This document shows positions 1 through 6,589 of a stretch of 8,490 nt of DNA, one piece after another (position 1 is the stretch's first letter; the number at the start of each line of letters is the position of its first letter). The notes under the pieces are model-generated. The model was not told where the DNA came from. It saw only the letters and a list, made by a program, of their open reading frames with translations, and made no database searches. The translations under genes and the position numbers were made by a program. Source of the stretch: Candidatus Kuenenbacteria bacterium CG08_land_8_20_14_0_20_37_23 (GTDB lineage: Bacteria; Patescibacteriota; Patescibacteriia; UBA2196; GWA2-42-15); the NCBI GenBank assembly GCA_002778965.1, contig PEXX01000001.1, positions 1 to 8,490 of the forward strand. Direction: 5' to 3'.

Positions 1-525
1 AATAATAAAACAAGAGAATTATTAGACAAGGTCTATCCTTTTCCAAAAGGAATAACGATGGAAAAGAGCGCTGGTAAATTCCCAGAAGCGCAAGGTAAAA
101 ATATAAAAATAGAAGAAGTGGAAGGTAAAGGGGGTAAATATCAGGCCGAGCATAGATTGGGTGAATTAGTTGAGGATTCAGCCGCTTGTATAATATTGCC
201 TGGGGACACTGGCACCAAAACGGAAATTTACGACGCGATGCATTTTCACCAGAATGTGCAAATGAAATTGAAGCTAAAAACTAAACCATTAATTTTTGTT
301 GGCGATAGTCATAATGAGATACTGCAAAAAGATTTTAAAGAAATAGTTGATAAGAGTGATAGTGTTTATGAAGTAAAAACAGAAGAAGAGGCTATTAACC
401 TAGTAAAAATCCTGCAAAATTTGCAAGATGCATCTGCTTTGAAATTAACCGAAGATAGAATTAAGGGGCTGGAAGAGGAGCGCAAAAAATATCTGCTAAG
501 ATTTGGCGATGAAAAATCAGCGTAA
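1..525 (+). CDS. LOG-like Rossmann-fold nucleotide-binding protein, 5' end missing
   Basis: The reading frame is open from base 1 to the TAA at 523-525 (174 residues visible), so the gene begins left of the window; the ATG at 58 is internal rather than the true start. The visible part matches the second half of LOG/lysine decarboxylase-like (SLOG) proteins: a helix with HRLGELVEDSAACIILPG, then PGDTGTKTE at bases 199-225, where the family usually has PGGxGTxxE, then a strand KPLIFVGD typical of the fold. LOG enzymes release cytokinin-type bases from nucleoside 5'-monophosphates by cleaving the N-glycosidic bond, but many bacterial relatives have no known substrate. The Glu of the motif is kept, while the second Gly is Asp, so activity is uncertain. 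The last 30 or so residues look like a charged helix. Family membership is fairly secure; the specific reaction is not. Confidence 0.75.
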   Translation, partial: NNKTRELLDKVYPFPKGITMEKSAGKFPEAQGKNIKIEEVEGKGGKYQAEHRLGELVEDSAACIILPGDTGTKTEIYDAMHFHQNVQMKLKLKTKPLIFVGDSHNEILQKDFKEIVDKSDSVYEVKTEEEAINLVKILQNLQDASALKLTEDRIKGLEEERKKYLLRFGDEKSA

Positions 526-577
526 TAAATCCCCATTTTGTTTTAATGCTTTCATGCTTTAATATCTAAATGATTTT

Positions 578-1972
578 ATGCTTAAGCTCCAACATCATTT
601 TTTTCTGCCAGAATACATAAATGTTTTTGATTTAGATCAAATCTATATGACCAGCTCCATGTGGCATGATACCGGCATGAAAGACACTTGGGCGACTTTT
701 GATTTACTGGTGCGGAATATGCCAAAGAATAGAAATTTTTTGGTGTTTACCGGGCTTGAGGAGATGGTTTTGGGATTGAAACATTTTAAATTTTCAGATG
801 AACAAATCAGGATACTCCTCAAATGGAAATTGATTTCCAAAAAGTTTGCTTGGTATTTAAAAAAAATAAAATTCAGCGGCGATGTCAAGGCAATGCCCGA
901 AGGCACTTTTTTCTTCCCGGGCGAGCCAATATTGCGCCTCACGGCGCCGTTAATTGAAGGGAATTTATTAACCGCTTTTTTAATCACTTCTTTAACTTCA
1001 AATACCATATTTTCGTCAAAAGCTATACGATCGGTAATAGCGGCTAAACCATTAAACATCGGGTGCACCAGTCCTAACAGGGGTCATAGTTTCGAATCAG
1101 CTTTTAAATGTCAGCGAAGTTCTTTTATCGCCGGCGGAGTTGGTGTCCCTTCACCAATTGTCAGAACAAAATTTAATATACCACTGGGTGACAATACCAC
1201 TGCCGCTTATCACGCTTTCATTAATTTTTATCCCAGTGAAAAAGAAGCAATGACAGCGGTGGCCAAACACGCCAAAATAAACTTGTCGTTAATGATAGAT
1301 ACTTATAACTATCGGCGGGGAATTAAAAATGCCATAGAAATTGGCCATGAATTTAGCAAAGCAGGTAAAATTTTAAAAGTTATAGTTGACAGCGGAGACC
1401 TCTGCGCCAACGCGGTCATGGTCAAAAAAGAATTAGTAAAAGCAAAATTAAAAAATGTCAAAATTGTGGTAGTCAGCAATTTAGATGAATTTAAAATTAA
1501 AAAATTAATGCAAAGAAAAATTCCCGCCGATAGATTCATTGTCAATACTGAAACCTTAACTTCTTCTGATGACCCCAAAATGGAAGCGGTCTATAAGATT
1601 TCTGAAATTATCAAACCCGATGGAACAATTGTCAATAAAATGAAACTGTCGCCGGGCAAAATGAGTTTGCCTGGCAGAAAGCAAGTTTATCGGAAAATAG
1701 TGAATAAAAAATTACAGCAAGATATAATTGGGCTTGAGGGTGAAAAAAAATTGGGCACTCCCCTGTTGCGACCAATATTTAAAAAGGGCAAATTAATTTA
1801 TAATTTATCGAGCGTTTTGACAATCAGGGATTATGTGCAAAAGCAGTTGAAATACTTGCCGAAAAAATATTTAGCGATTGATAAGACTTATCAATATCCG
1901 GTGAAAGTCAGTTCTAGATTGAATAAGTTAGTTGTGGAAACAAAGCAGGAAATCCAAAACCAGGCAGCTTAA
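578..1972 (+). CDS. pncB: Nicotinate phosphoribosyltransferase, divergent
   Basis: This enzyme family joins nicotinate to PRPP, usually with ATP hydrolysis, to give nicotinate mononucleotide in NAD salvage. The 464 residues cover the whole family architecture. Visible matches are the N-terminal ATFDLLVR...VFTGLEE block (39-62), PEGTFFFPGEPILRL (107-121), the central barrel block with IAGGVGVPS (184-192), a His at 212 in the position of the family's phospho-accepting His, MIDTYN (239-244), VDSGDL (270-275), the phosphate-binding LTSSDDP (327-333) and PGKMSLPGRKQVYR (359-372). Several normally fixed positions differ: the RR pair is NR (167-168), the GTxAH motif reads TTAAYH (207-212), and the usual FGVGT reads FIVNT. 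The ATG at 578 starts just before the first conserved block; no Shine-Dalgarno sequence is visible. It lies 52 bases after the LOG-like gene and may be cotranscribed with it. The family call is strong; exact substrate preference is open because of the altered motifs. Confidence 0.87.
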   Translation: MLKLQHHFFLPEYINVFDLDQIYMTSSMWHDTGMKDTWATFDLLVRNMPKNRNFLVFTGLEEMVLGLKHFKFSDEQIRILLKWKLISKKFAWYLKKIKFSGDVKAMPEGTFFFPGEPILRLTAPLIEGNLLTAFLITSLTSNTIFSSKAIRSVIAAKPLNIGCTSPNRGHSFESAFKCQRSSFIAGGVGVPSPIVRTKFNIPLGDNTTAAYHAFINFYPSEKEAMTAVAKHAKINLSLMIDTYNYRRGIKNAIEIGHEFSKAGKILKVIVDSGDLCANAVMVKKELVKAKLKNVKIVVVSNLDEFKIKKLMQRKIPADRFIVNTETLTSSDDPKMEAVYKISEIIKPDGTIVNKMKLSPGKMSLPGRKQVYRKIVNKKLQQDIIGLEGEKKLGTPLLRPIFKKGKLIYNLSSVLTIRDYVQKQLKYLPKKYLAIDKTYQYPVKVSSRLNKLVVETKQEIQNQAA

Positions 1973-1979
1973 GACAAAA

Positions 1980-2207
1980 ATGGACATATAAAGATTAAAT
2001 AAAATTTTATTAGATGGACTAAAGTACCGCGCTAAGCAGATCAAGCAAGCGCTGTTTTTAGATTTAGTGGAAAATTGGAATCAGGCTACAACTTTATCTA
2101 AACAGTTGCGGAATAAACTTACTGAACGTCATGAATTCGGTCGGGATATAGAAGCGGCTTGCGGACAACTAGCTGGAAGCGGTTGGAAAAATTGTGAACA
2201 AGACTAA
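1980..2207 (+). pseudogene. rlmN: Remnant of rlmN, N- and C-terminal ends fused, core deleted
   Basis: RlmN is the radical-SAM methyltransferase that makes m2A2503 in 23S rRNA and m2A37 in some tRNAs. A single frame starts with ATG at 1980, meets TAA at 1989-1991, then runs open to TAA at 2205-2207. After the stop it reads LNKILLDGLKYRAKQIKQAL and then VENWNQATTLSKQLRNKL, which matches the N-terminal accessory domain of RlmN (family pattern: fRAkQi...w....f.eMt.l.k.lR.kL). Without a break it continues FGRDIEAACGQLAG, the conserved C-terminal signature of RlmN (E. coli: GDDIDAACGQLAG). The roughly 270 residues between, including the CxxxCxxC cluster motif and the SAM-binding barrel, are absent; the join lies near 2138. 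No ATG, GTG or TTG occurs in frame between the stop and the conserved block. A catalytically active protein is not possible from this piece. An intact copy may exist elsewhere in the genome. Confidence 0.8.
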
Positions 2208-2241
2208 TTTGCGCTGAAATTAGCACAAATAAATAAACTGA

Positions 2242-2312
2242 TTAGCATAACTTATTTGATATATTATAACTATTGTAGCTATTAGATTTTGATGATAAAA
2301 TATATTTATAAT
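2242..2312 (+). promoter_or_regulatory. Candidate promoter region for ftsK
   Basis: This lies in the gene-poor stretch after the rlmN remnant. TTAGCA (2242-2247) and TATAAC (2265-2270) are separated by 17 bases, a loose sigma-70-like pair. A perfect TATAAT follows at 2307-2312, 20 bases before the ftsK ATG, but has no good -35 at the right distance. The region is very AT-rich, so such matches arise easily by chance. Position before a long gene with no upstream intact cotranscribed gene is the main support. Confidence 0.25.
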
Positions 2313-2332
2313 TGATTTTTTTAAAATAAGAT

Positions 2333-4609
2333 ATGGCAAGACGGAAAAAACGAATTCTTGGACTTAATAGTGATTTTATTGAAGTAGAATCTTCAACCAA
2401 AAAAGGTGTTATTATCGTAATTGTTTTTCTCATTGCAATTATTTCTCTTTTGTCGATTTTTGATCTTGCCGGTGATTTTGGTCGAGTTGTGTATAAAATA
2501 TTAAAATTGATTTTCGGCTGGGGTTTTTGGATATTTCCTATAATTTTGCTAGCGGCAGGATATTTAAACTTAAGTACGGCAAAATATTCTTTTAAAGCGA
2601 CGAATGTAATAGGATCAATTCTTGTTGTACTCGGCTATTCCGGTTTTTTCCATTTAACTCAAGAGCCTGATAGTTTTCAACAAATTTTAAAAGAGGGTAT
2701 TGGCGGGGGATATATTGGTTTTGCCATTAGCTATCCTTTTTTTAAAATAATGGGTAGATTGGCAGGCATGGCAACGATGATTGCTTTTTTTGTTATTGGT
2801 ATACTTTTGATGTTTAATACCTCTCTTGAATCTTTGATAGCCAAAGTAACTTTTAAGAATATTAGACAGAATTTAAGTAATTTCTGCAGCAGAAAAAAAA
2901 TTGACACCGATGACGCCGGTGAAGACGAACAGAAAGAAGAAGTGGTGGCTGATAATGAAATGGAACTTGAATTTGAGAAAAGGGAGCTCACTGGAAACGA
3001 TGAAAATATAACAGATGAAAATGTTTATAAAGATGGCAAGAATGAAATTACTGTTCAGAAGTTTACAAAAAAATATTCAAAGATTGATTTGCCATTGGAT
3101 TTGCTTAATATAGTCGCAGGAGAATCATCACCTCGTGATGTCAAGATGTGCCAGGAAATAATCCGAAAAACATTGAATAATTTTGGCATTGAAGTGAAAA
3201 TGGGGGAGTATTTTGTTGGTCCAACCGTAACTCAATATACTTTTAGACCCGCTGAGGGAGTAAAATTGTCAAGAATCGTTGGGCTTGGCAATGATTTGGC
3301 CATGGCTTTAGCAGCGCATCCTATTAGAATAGAGGCTCCTATACCAGGCAGGGCATTAGTTGGAATTGAAGTGCCAAATAAAAAAATCGCTGTCGTGTCG
3401 CTAAGACAAGTGTTGGAATCAAAAGAATTTAAAATTCGCAAATCGAATTTAAGCATTGCGCTTGGAACTGACGTGGCTGGTAAACCATGGATGGCTGATC
3501 TTGAAAAACTTCCACATTTGCTTGTGGCAGGCGCAACTAATTCCGGTAAAACTGTCTGTCTCAATTCTATTATTCTTTCACTTCTTTATCAAAATCAGCC
3601 CGATGAACTGAAATTAATTTTGGTTGATCCCAAAAGGGTTGAACTGATTGGCTACAATGAAATTCCTCATTTATTGACGCCTGTTATTGTTGATATAAAA
3701 AAAATGATCAACGCGCTTAAATGGACAATTTCCGAAATGGAGAAACGTTTTCAGATTTTATCTAACGCCGGTAAAAGAAATATTCAAGTTTATAATACAA
3801 CACATCCCAAAGACAAACTGCCATATCTTGTATTTGTAATTGATGAACTTGCTGATTTAATGTCAATTGCTTCAGCGGAAGTTGAGGCCGCCGTTATCCG
3901 TTTGGCACAAATGTCAAGGGCTGTCGGCATACATTTGGTTTTGGCTACGCAAAGGCCGTCAGTTGACATTATAACCGGGCTGATAAAGGCAAATATTCCA
4001 GGCAGAATTGCTTTCGCAGTGGCGTCTTTAACAGATTCAAGAACCATACTTGACGCTTCTGGCGCTGAGAAACTTTTGGGCAGAGGTGATATGCTATATA
4101 CAGCAGCTGAACTTTCAAAGCCCAAAAGATTACAAGGCGCTTATGCGTCTGATGAGGATATTGAAAATGTTGTTGCTTATTTAAGGGAGCATAGCGAATC
4201 TGATTATGAAGAAAATGTCACAGAAAGAGCCCCTGGCACGACTTGTGCTAATGTAAGTGGATTAGCTGCTTTGCCCTATTTTGACTATGAGAATTCAGAT
4301 GAATTTTTGGATGAGGCTAGAGAACTTGTTATTAAGGCTGGTAAAGCATCCTCCTCATATTTACAAAGAAAATTGAGAATTGGTTACGCTAGGGCAGCTA
4401 GAATTCTTGATTTACTTGAAGAAGAGGGCGTTATTGGTCCAGCCGATGGTTCTAAACCAAGAGAAATATTGGTTAGTAGCTCAAAAGAAGTAACAGACAA
4501 CGGAGTTATTGATAGTGATAATATTAATGAAGAGAATATAGAAGAAAACGATTATCAAGAAGAAGAAAATAATAGTGGCAGCAAAGACGAAGAGGTAATT
4601 GAAAATTAG
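2333..4609 (+). CDS. ftsK: DNA translocase FtsK/SpoIIIE
   Basis: FtsK is a hexameric ATP-driven pump anchored in the membrane at the division septum, where it moves chromosome termini into daughter cells. The 758 residues show a basic N-terminus (MARRKKR), about four membrane helices between residues 25 and 161, a short acidic linker (about 190-245), and the motor from about 250. Walker A is GATNSGKT (400-407), with Asn where GATGSGKS is usual. Walker B is LVFVIDELADLM with D504 and E505. The block RAVGIHLVLATQRPSVDIITG and the following IPGRIAF are classical FtsK motor sequence. A winged-helix gamma domain, which reads oriented DNA sites, spans about 655-716. It is followed by a 42-residue acidic, Asn/Glu-rich tail not usual for the family. 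Length is typical of non-proteobacterial FtsK. No clear Shine-Dalgarno precedes the ATG. It heads the ftsK - RodZ-like - recA cluster. Confidence 0.97.
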   Translation: MARRKKRILGLNSDFIEVESSTKKGVIIVIVFLIAIISLLSIFDLAGDFGRVVYKILKLIFGWGFWIFPIILLAAGYLNLSTAKYSFKATNVIGSILVVLGYSGFFHLTQEPDSFQQILKEGIGGGYIGFAISYPFFKIMGRLAGMATMIAFFVIGILLMFNTSLESLIAKVTFKNIRQNLSNFCSRKKIDTDDAGEDEQKEEVVADNEMELEFEKRELTGNDENITDENVYKDGKNEITVQKFTKKYSKIDLPLDLLNIVAGESSPRDVKMCQEIIRKTLNNFGIEVKMGEYFVGPTVTQYTFRPAEGVKLSRIVGLGNDLAMALAAHPIRIEAPIPGRALVGIEVPNKKIAVVSLRQVLESKEFKIRKSNLSIALGTDVAGKPWMADLEKLPHLLVAGATNSGKTVCLNSIILSLLYQNQPDELKLILVDPKRVELIGYNEIPHLLTPVIVDIKKMINALKWTISEMEKRFQILSNAGKRNIQVYNTTHPKDKLPYLVFVIDELADLMSIASAEVEAAVIRLAQMSRAVGIHLVLATQRPSVDIITGLIKANIPGRIAFAVASLTDSRTILDASGAEKLLGRGDMLYTAAELSKPKRLQGAYASDEDIENVVAYLREHSESDYEENVTERAPGTTCANVSGLAALPYFDYENSDEFLDEARELVIKAGKASSSYLQRKLRIGYARAARILDLLEEEGVIGPADGSKPREILVSSSKEVTDNGVIDSDNINEENIEENDYQEEENNSGSKDEEVIEN

Positions 4610-4712
4610 TGTGGGATCAATGTTTTTGGAAAGATGCTTGATATTGGAAAACGAGAGATGGAAAATGAAGAGAAAGAGAAATATTTATTTTTATATTTTT
4701 GAGGCTTTTAAT

Positions 4713-5378
4713 ATGGTCGTTTTTAGGCAAAAAAAAATTATTACTGTCAATTCTATTGGGGATGATTTACAAAAAGCGCGTCAGGCGCTTAATTTATCTA
4801 TTAAAGCAGTTGAGAAAAAGATTAATATTAGTGAGAATTATTTAAAAGCCATGGAAACAAACGATTGGGATGATATACCGGGAGAAATTTACAGAAAAAA
4901 TTTTTTAAAAAAATATACTGAATTTTTGGCCATTGATTTTGACGGAATTAAGAATAGATATGAAAAAGCAGTTAAAAATTTGGAGAATAATACAGATAAA
5001 CTGGCCAGCAAGTTTGGCGTAGGACGCAAAAAATTTGTTGTTTTTCCAAAAATAATTCGTAATGTTTTGATAGGGATTTTGATAATTATTATTATTGGAT
5101 ATATTGGCCGACAAATTTTGTCATTGCTTAGTCCTCCAAAATTTGATATTCTTTATCCCGAAGAAAAATTTATTACAAATTCCGTAGCAATAAAAATACT
5201 TGGATTTGTCAATGACGAAGCATGGATTGGTTTGAATGACAATGAGATTTCAGTCGGAACAGATGGGTATTTCACCGTTGACATAGATTTGAATCCGGGT
5301 TTAAATATAATCAAGTTTGAGGCTCGCAAAAGGTATGGTAGGTCAAAGATTATTTACAGAAGAATAATAGCGGAATAA
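4713..5378 (+). CDS. RodZ-like membrane protein with cytoplasmic HTH
   Basis: From the ATG at 4713 the protein has 221 residues. Residues 14-75 form a RodZ-type helix-turn-helix (HTH_25 pattern: LGxxLrxaRexxgLsl..vaxxtkI...YLxAlE...w..lPg..y.rgFlr.Ya). Here it reads IGDDLQKARQALNLSI, then YLKAMETNDWDDIPGEIYRK. One hydrophobic helix lies at about 115-136, with the basic side facing the cytoplasm. Residues 142-221 are probably outside and carry an Ig-like pattern (IGLNDNEISVGTDGYFTVDI...LNPGLNIIKFEA). RodZ links MreB to the envelope in rod-shaped cells; this gene has the same layout but is short, and may instead be a relative of unknown function. The frame extends upstream to a TTG at 4599, with further ATGs at 4620 and 4665. 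I chose 4713 because GAGG lies 8 bases before it and the conserved domain begins just after. The stop overlaps the recA -10 element. Confidence 0.78.
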   Translation: MVVFRQKKIITVNSIGDDLQKARQALNLSIKAVEKKINISENYLKAMETNDWDDIPGEIYRKNFLKKYTEFLAIDFDGIKNRYEKAVKNLENNTDKLASKFGVGRKKFVVFPKIIRNVLIGILIIIIIGYIGRQILSLLSPPKFDILYPEEKFITNSVAIKILGFVNDEAWIGLNDNEISVGTDGYFTVDIDLNPGLNIIKFEARKRYGRSKIIYRRIIAE

Positions 5379-5381
5379 AAT
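5353..5381 (+). promoter_or_regulatory. Probable sigma-70-type promoter of recA
   Basis: TTTACA (5353-5358) and TAAAAT (5376-5381) are separated by exactly 17 bases; each hexamer matches the consensus at five of six positions. Transcription would begin near 5388, giving recA a leader of about 26 bases. The element lies within the last codons and stop of the RodZ-like gene, so recA could be expressed separately from ftsK. I see no LexA-type box (neither CTGT-N8-ACAG nor GAAC-N4-GTTC) near it. Confidence 0.5.
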
Positions 5382-5413
5382 ATGAGAATTATTAAAATTA
5401 AGACAACAACGAT

Positions 5414-6457
5414 ATGATAAAAAAACAAGGTGAAGATGAAGGACAAATCAGCAGGAATAAAGCCGCCGAACAAGCTATTGAACAGATAAAAGAAAGATTT
5501 GGAGATGGTGCTATTATGAAGTTTGGCGAGATAAAAAAACAGCAAGTCCCGTCTATTCCAACTGGATGCTTATCAATGGATTTAGCGCTTGGTGTCGGCG
5601 GTTTGCCAAAGGGCAGAGTAATAGAAATTTATGGCGCAGAAGCTTCTGGCAAGACAACGCTTTCGCAACACGTCATTGCTACGGTGCAAAAACTTGGAGG
5701 TGTGGCTGCCTTTGTTGATGCGGAACACGCTCTTGACCCCGATTATGCTAGAAAAATTGGCGTAAAAGTTGATGAACTTTTGATATCTCAGCCGGACAAC
5801 GGTGAACAGGCGCTTGAAATCGTTGAAACATTAGTGCGTTCTGGAGGAGTAGATCTGATTGTTATTGATTCAGTAGCCGCATTGACGCCAAAAGCAGAAA
5901 TTGAGGGGGAGATGGGGCAATCACATATGGGGTTACAAGCAAGATTGATGAGCCAAGCATTGCGCAAGCTTGCGGCCATTGTCAGTAAAACAGGCACAAC
6001 GGTTATATTTCTTAATCAAACAAGACAAAAGATTGGTGTAGTTTTTGGCAATCCCGAAACAACCACTGGTGGGATGGCATTAAAATTTTATTCATCAGTG
6101 CGCATTGAATTGCGCAGAGCCGCGCAATTAAAAATGGGTGAAAAAATTATTGGCAACCGCGTGAAAGCCAAGATTGTTAAAAATAAAGTCGCACCGCCGT
6201 TTAAGATTTGTGAGTATGATATTATGTTTAACGAAGGTATTTCACTCTCGGGGGATATTTTGGATCGTGGCGTTGAAAGCGGAGTGATTATAAAGAGCGG
6301 CAATTCATACAGTTATCCAGTTATTGATGGAATAGGAGAAAATATAAAACTTGGGGTTGGCAGGGAAAATGCCAAGATATTTTTGAGGGAAAACAAAAAA
6401 ATTATGAAGGAAATCGGCGGTAAAGTATGGAAGATATTAAAGGAAAAGGAAGAGTAA
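5414..6457 (+). CDS. recA: Recombinase RecA
   Basis: RecA forms ATP-dependent filaments on single-stranded DNA and drives homologous pairing and strand exchange in repair. The 347 residues cover the full family core. The N-terminal oligomerisation helix (about 15-30, with AIEQIKERFGDGAIMKFGE) is followed by Walker A GAEASGKT (74-81), DAEHALDP with the catalytic Glu at 104, Walker B LIVIDS (148-153), and loop L1 EIEGEMGQSHMGLQARLM (162-179). The N201-Q202 switch and loop L2 with GNPETTTGG (212-220) come next. Between them TRQ replaces the common IRM. The C-terminus ends WKILKEKEE and lacks the long acidic tail of E. coli RecA. The start at 5414 has no Shine-Dalgarno. It is the last gene of the + strand cluster and is followed by a strong terminator. 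Confidence 0.98.
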   Translation: MIKKQGEDEGQISRNKAAEQAIEQIKERFGDGAIMKFGEIKKQQVPSIPTGCLSMDLALGVGGLPKGRVIEIYGAEASGKTTLSQHVIATVQKLGGVAAFVDAEHALDPDYARKIGVKVDELLISQPDNGEQALEIVETLVRSGGVDLIVIDSVAALTPKAEIEGEMGQSHMGLQARLMSQALRKLAAIVSKTGTTVIFLNQTRQKIGVVFGNPETTTGGMALKFYSSVRIELRRAAQLKMGEKIIGNRVKAKIVKNKVAPPFKICEYDIMFNEGISLSGDILDRGVESGVIIKSGNSYSYPVIDGIGENIKLGVGRENAKIFLRENKKIMKEIGGKVWKILKEKEE

Positions 6458-6490
6458 CTGGTGAATTGTAAATCAGAGATTAATATTTTT

Positions 6491-6515
6491 AAAACCCGGA
6501 TTTATTCGGGTTTTT
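6491..6515 (+). terminator. Intrinsic terminator after recA
   Basis: AAAACCCG (6491-6498) and CGGGTTTT (6507-6514) form a perfect 8-bp stem around an 8-base loop, followed by a T-rich run (TTTTTATTT). It lies 34 bases after the recA stop. On the - strand the same stem is followed by A residues rather than T, so it would serve the convergent efp transcript less well. Confidence 0.85.
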
Positions 6516-6589
6516 ATTTGACAAACTTTTTAGTGATCGGTAATGCATAAAAAATTTTTTAGCGTCGGCTAATATTCGCTTGTCATATA

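Noticed and set aside
643..1068. Open frame of 141 codons on the - strand inside pncB
   Set aside because: It lies wholly opposite a conserved gene, resembles no known family and has no start signal; it is a by-product of codon use in pncB.
2204..2223. Inverted repeat CTAATTT / AAATTAG as a terminator after the rlmN remnant
   Set aside because: The 7-bp stem is nearly all A-T and no T run follows on either strand, so it does not look like an intrinsic terminator.
2242..2433. Short - strand frame (63 codons) across the ftsK start
   Set aside because: Its translation is Ile/Ser/Asn/Lys-rich as expected from AT-rich spacer, and it overlaps the well-supported ftsK N-terminus.
3232..4125. Two - strand open frames (3232-3564 and 3790-4125) inside ftsK
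   Set aside because: Both are antisense to the conserved motor domain, with low-complexity Ser/Ala/Ile-rich translations and no recognisable motif.
4599..4712. Upstream starts (TTG 4599, ATG 4620, ATG 4665) for the RodZ-like gene, including overlap with ftsK
   Set aside because: The extra residues show no conserved sequence, and the ATG at 4713 has a GAGG 8 bases before it and lies directly ahead of the HTH domain; 4665 cannot be fully excluded.
5382..5417. 11-residue reading frame whose TGA overlaps the recA ATG (ATGA), as a possible leader peptide
   Set aside because: It has no ribosome binding site, and its ATG lies upstream of the start predicted from the recA promoter, so it would not be in that transcript.
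6541..6589. Possible terminator for efp in the convergent spacer (AGCG...CGCT followed by T-rich sequence on the - strand)
   Set aside because: The stem has only four base pairs around a long loop; too weak to call.
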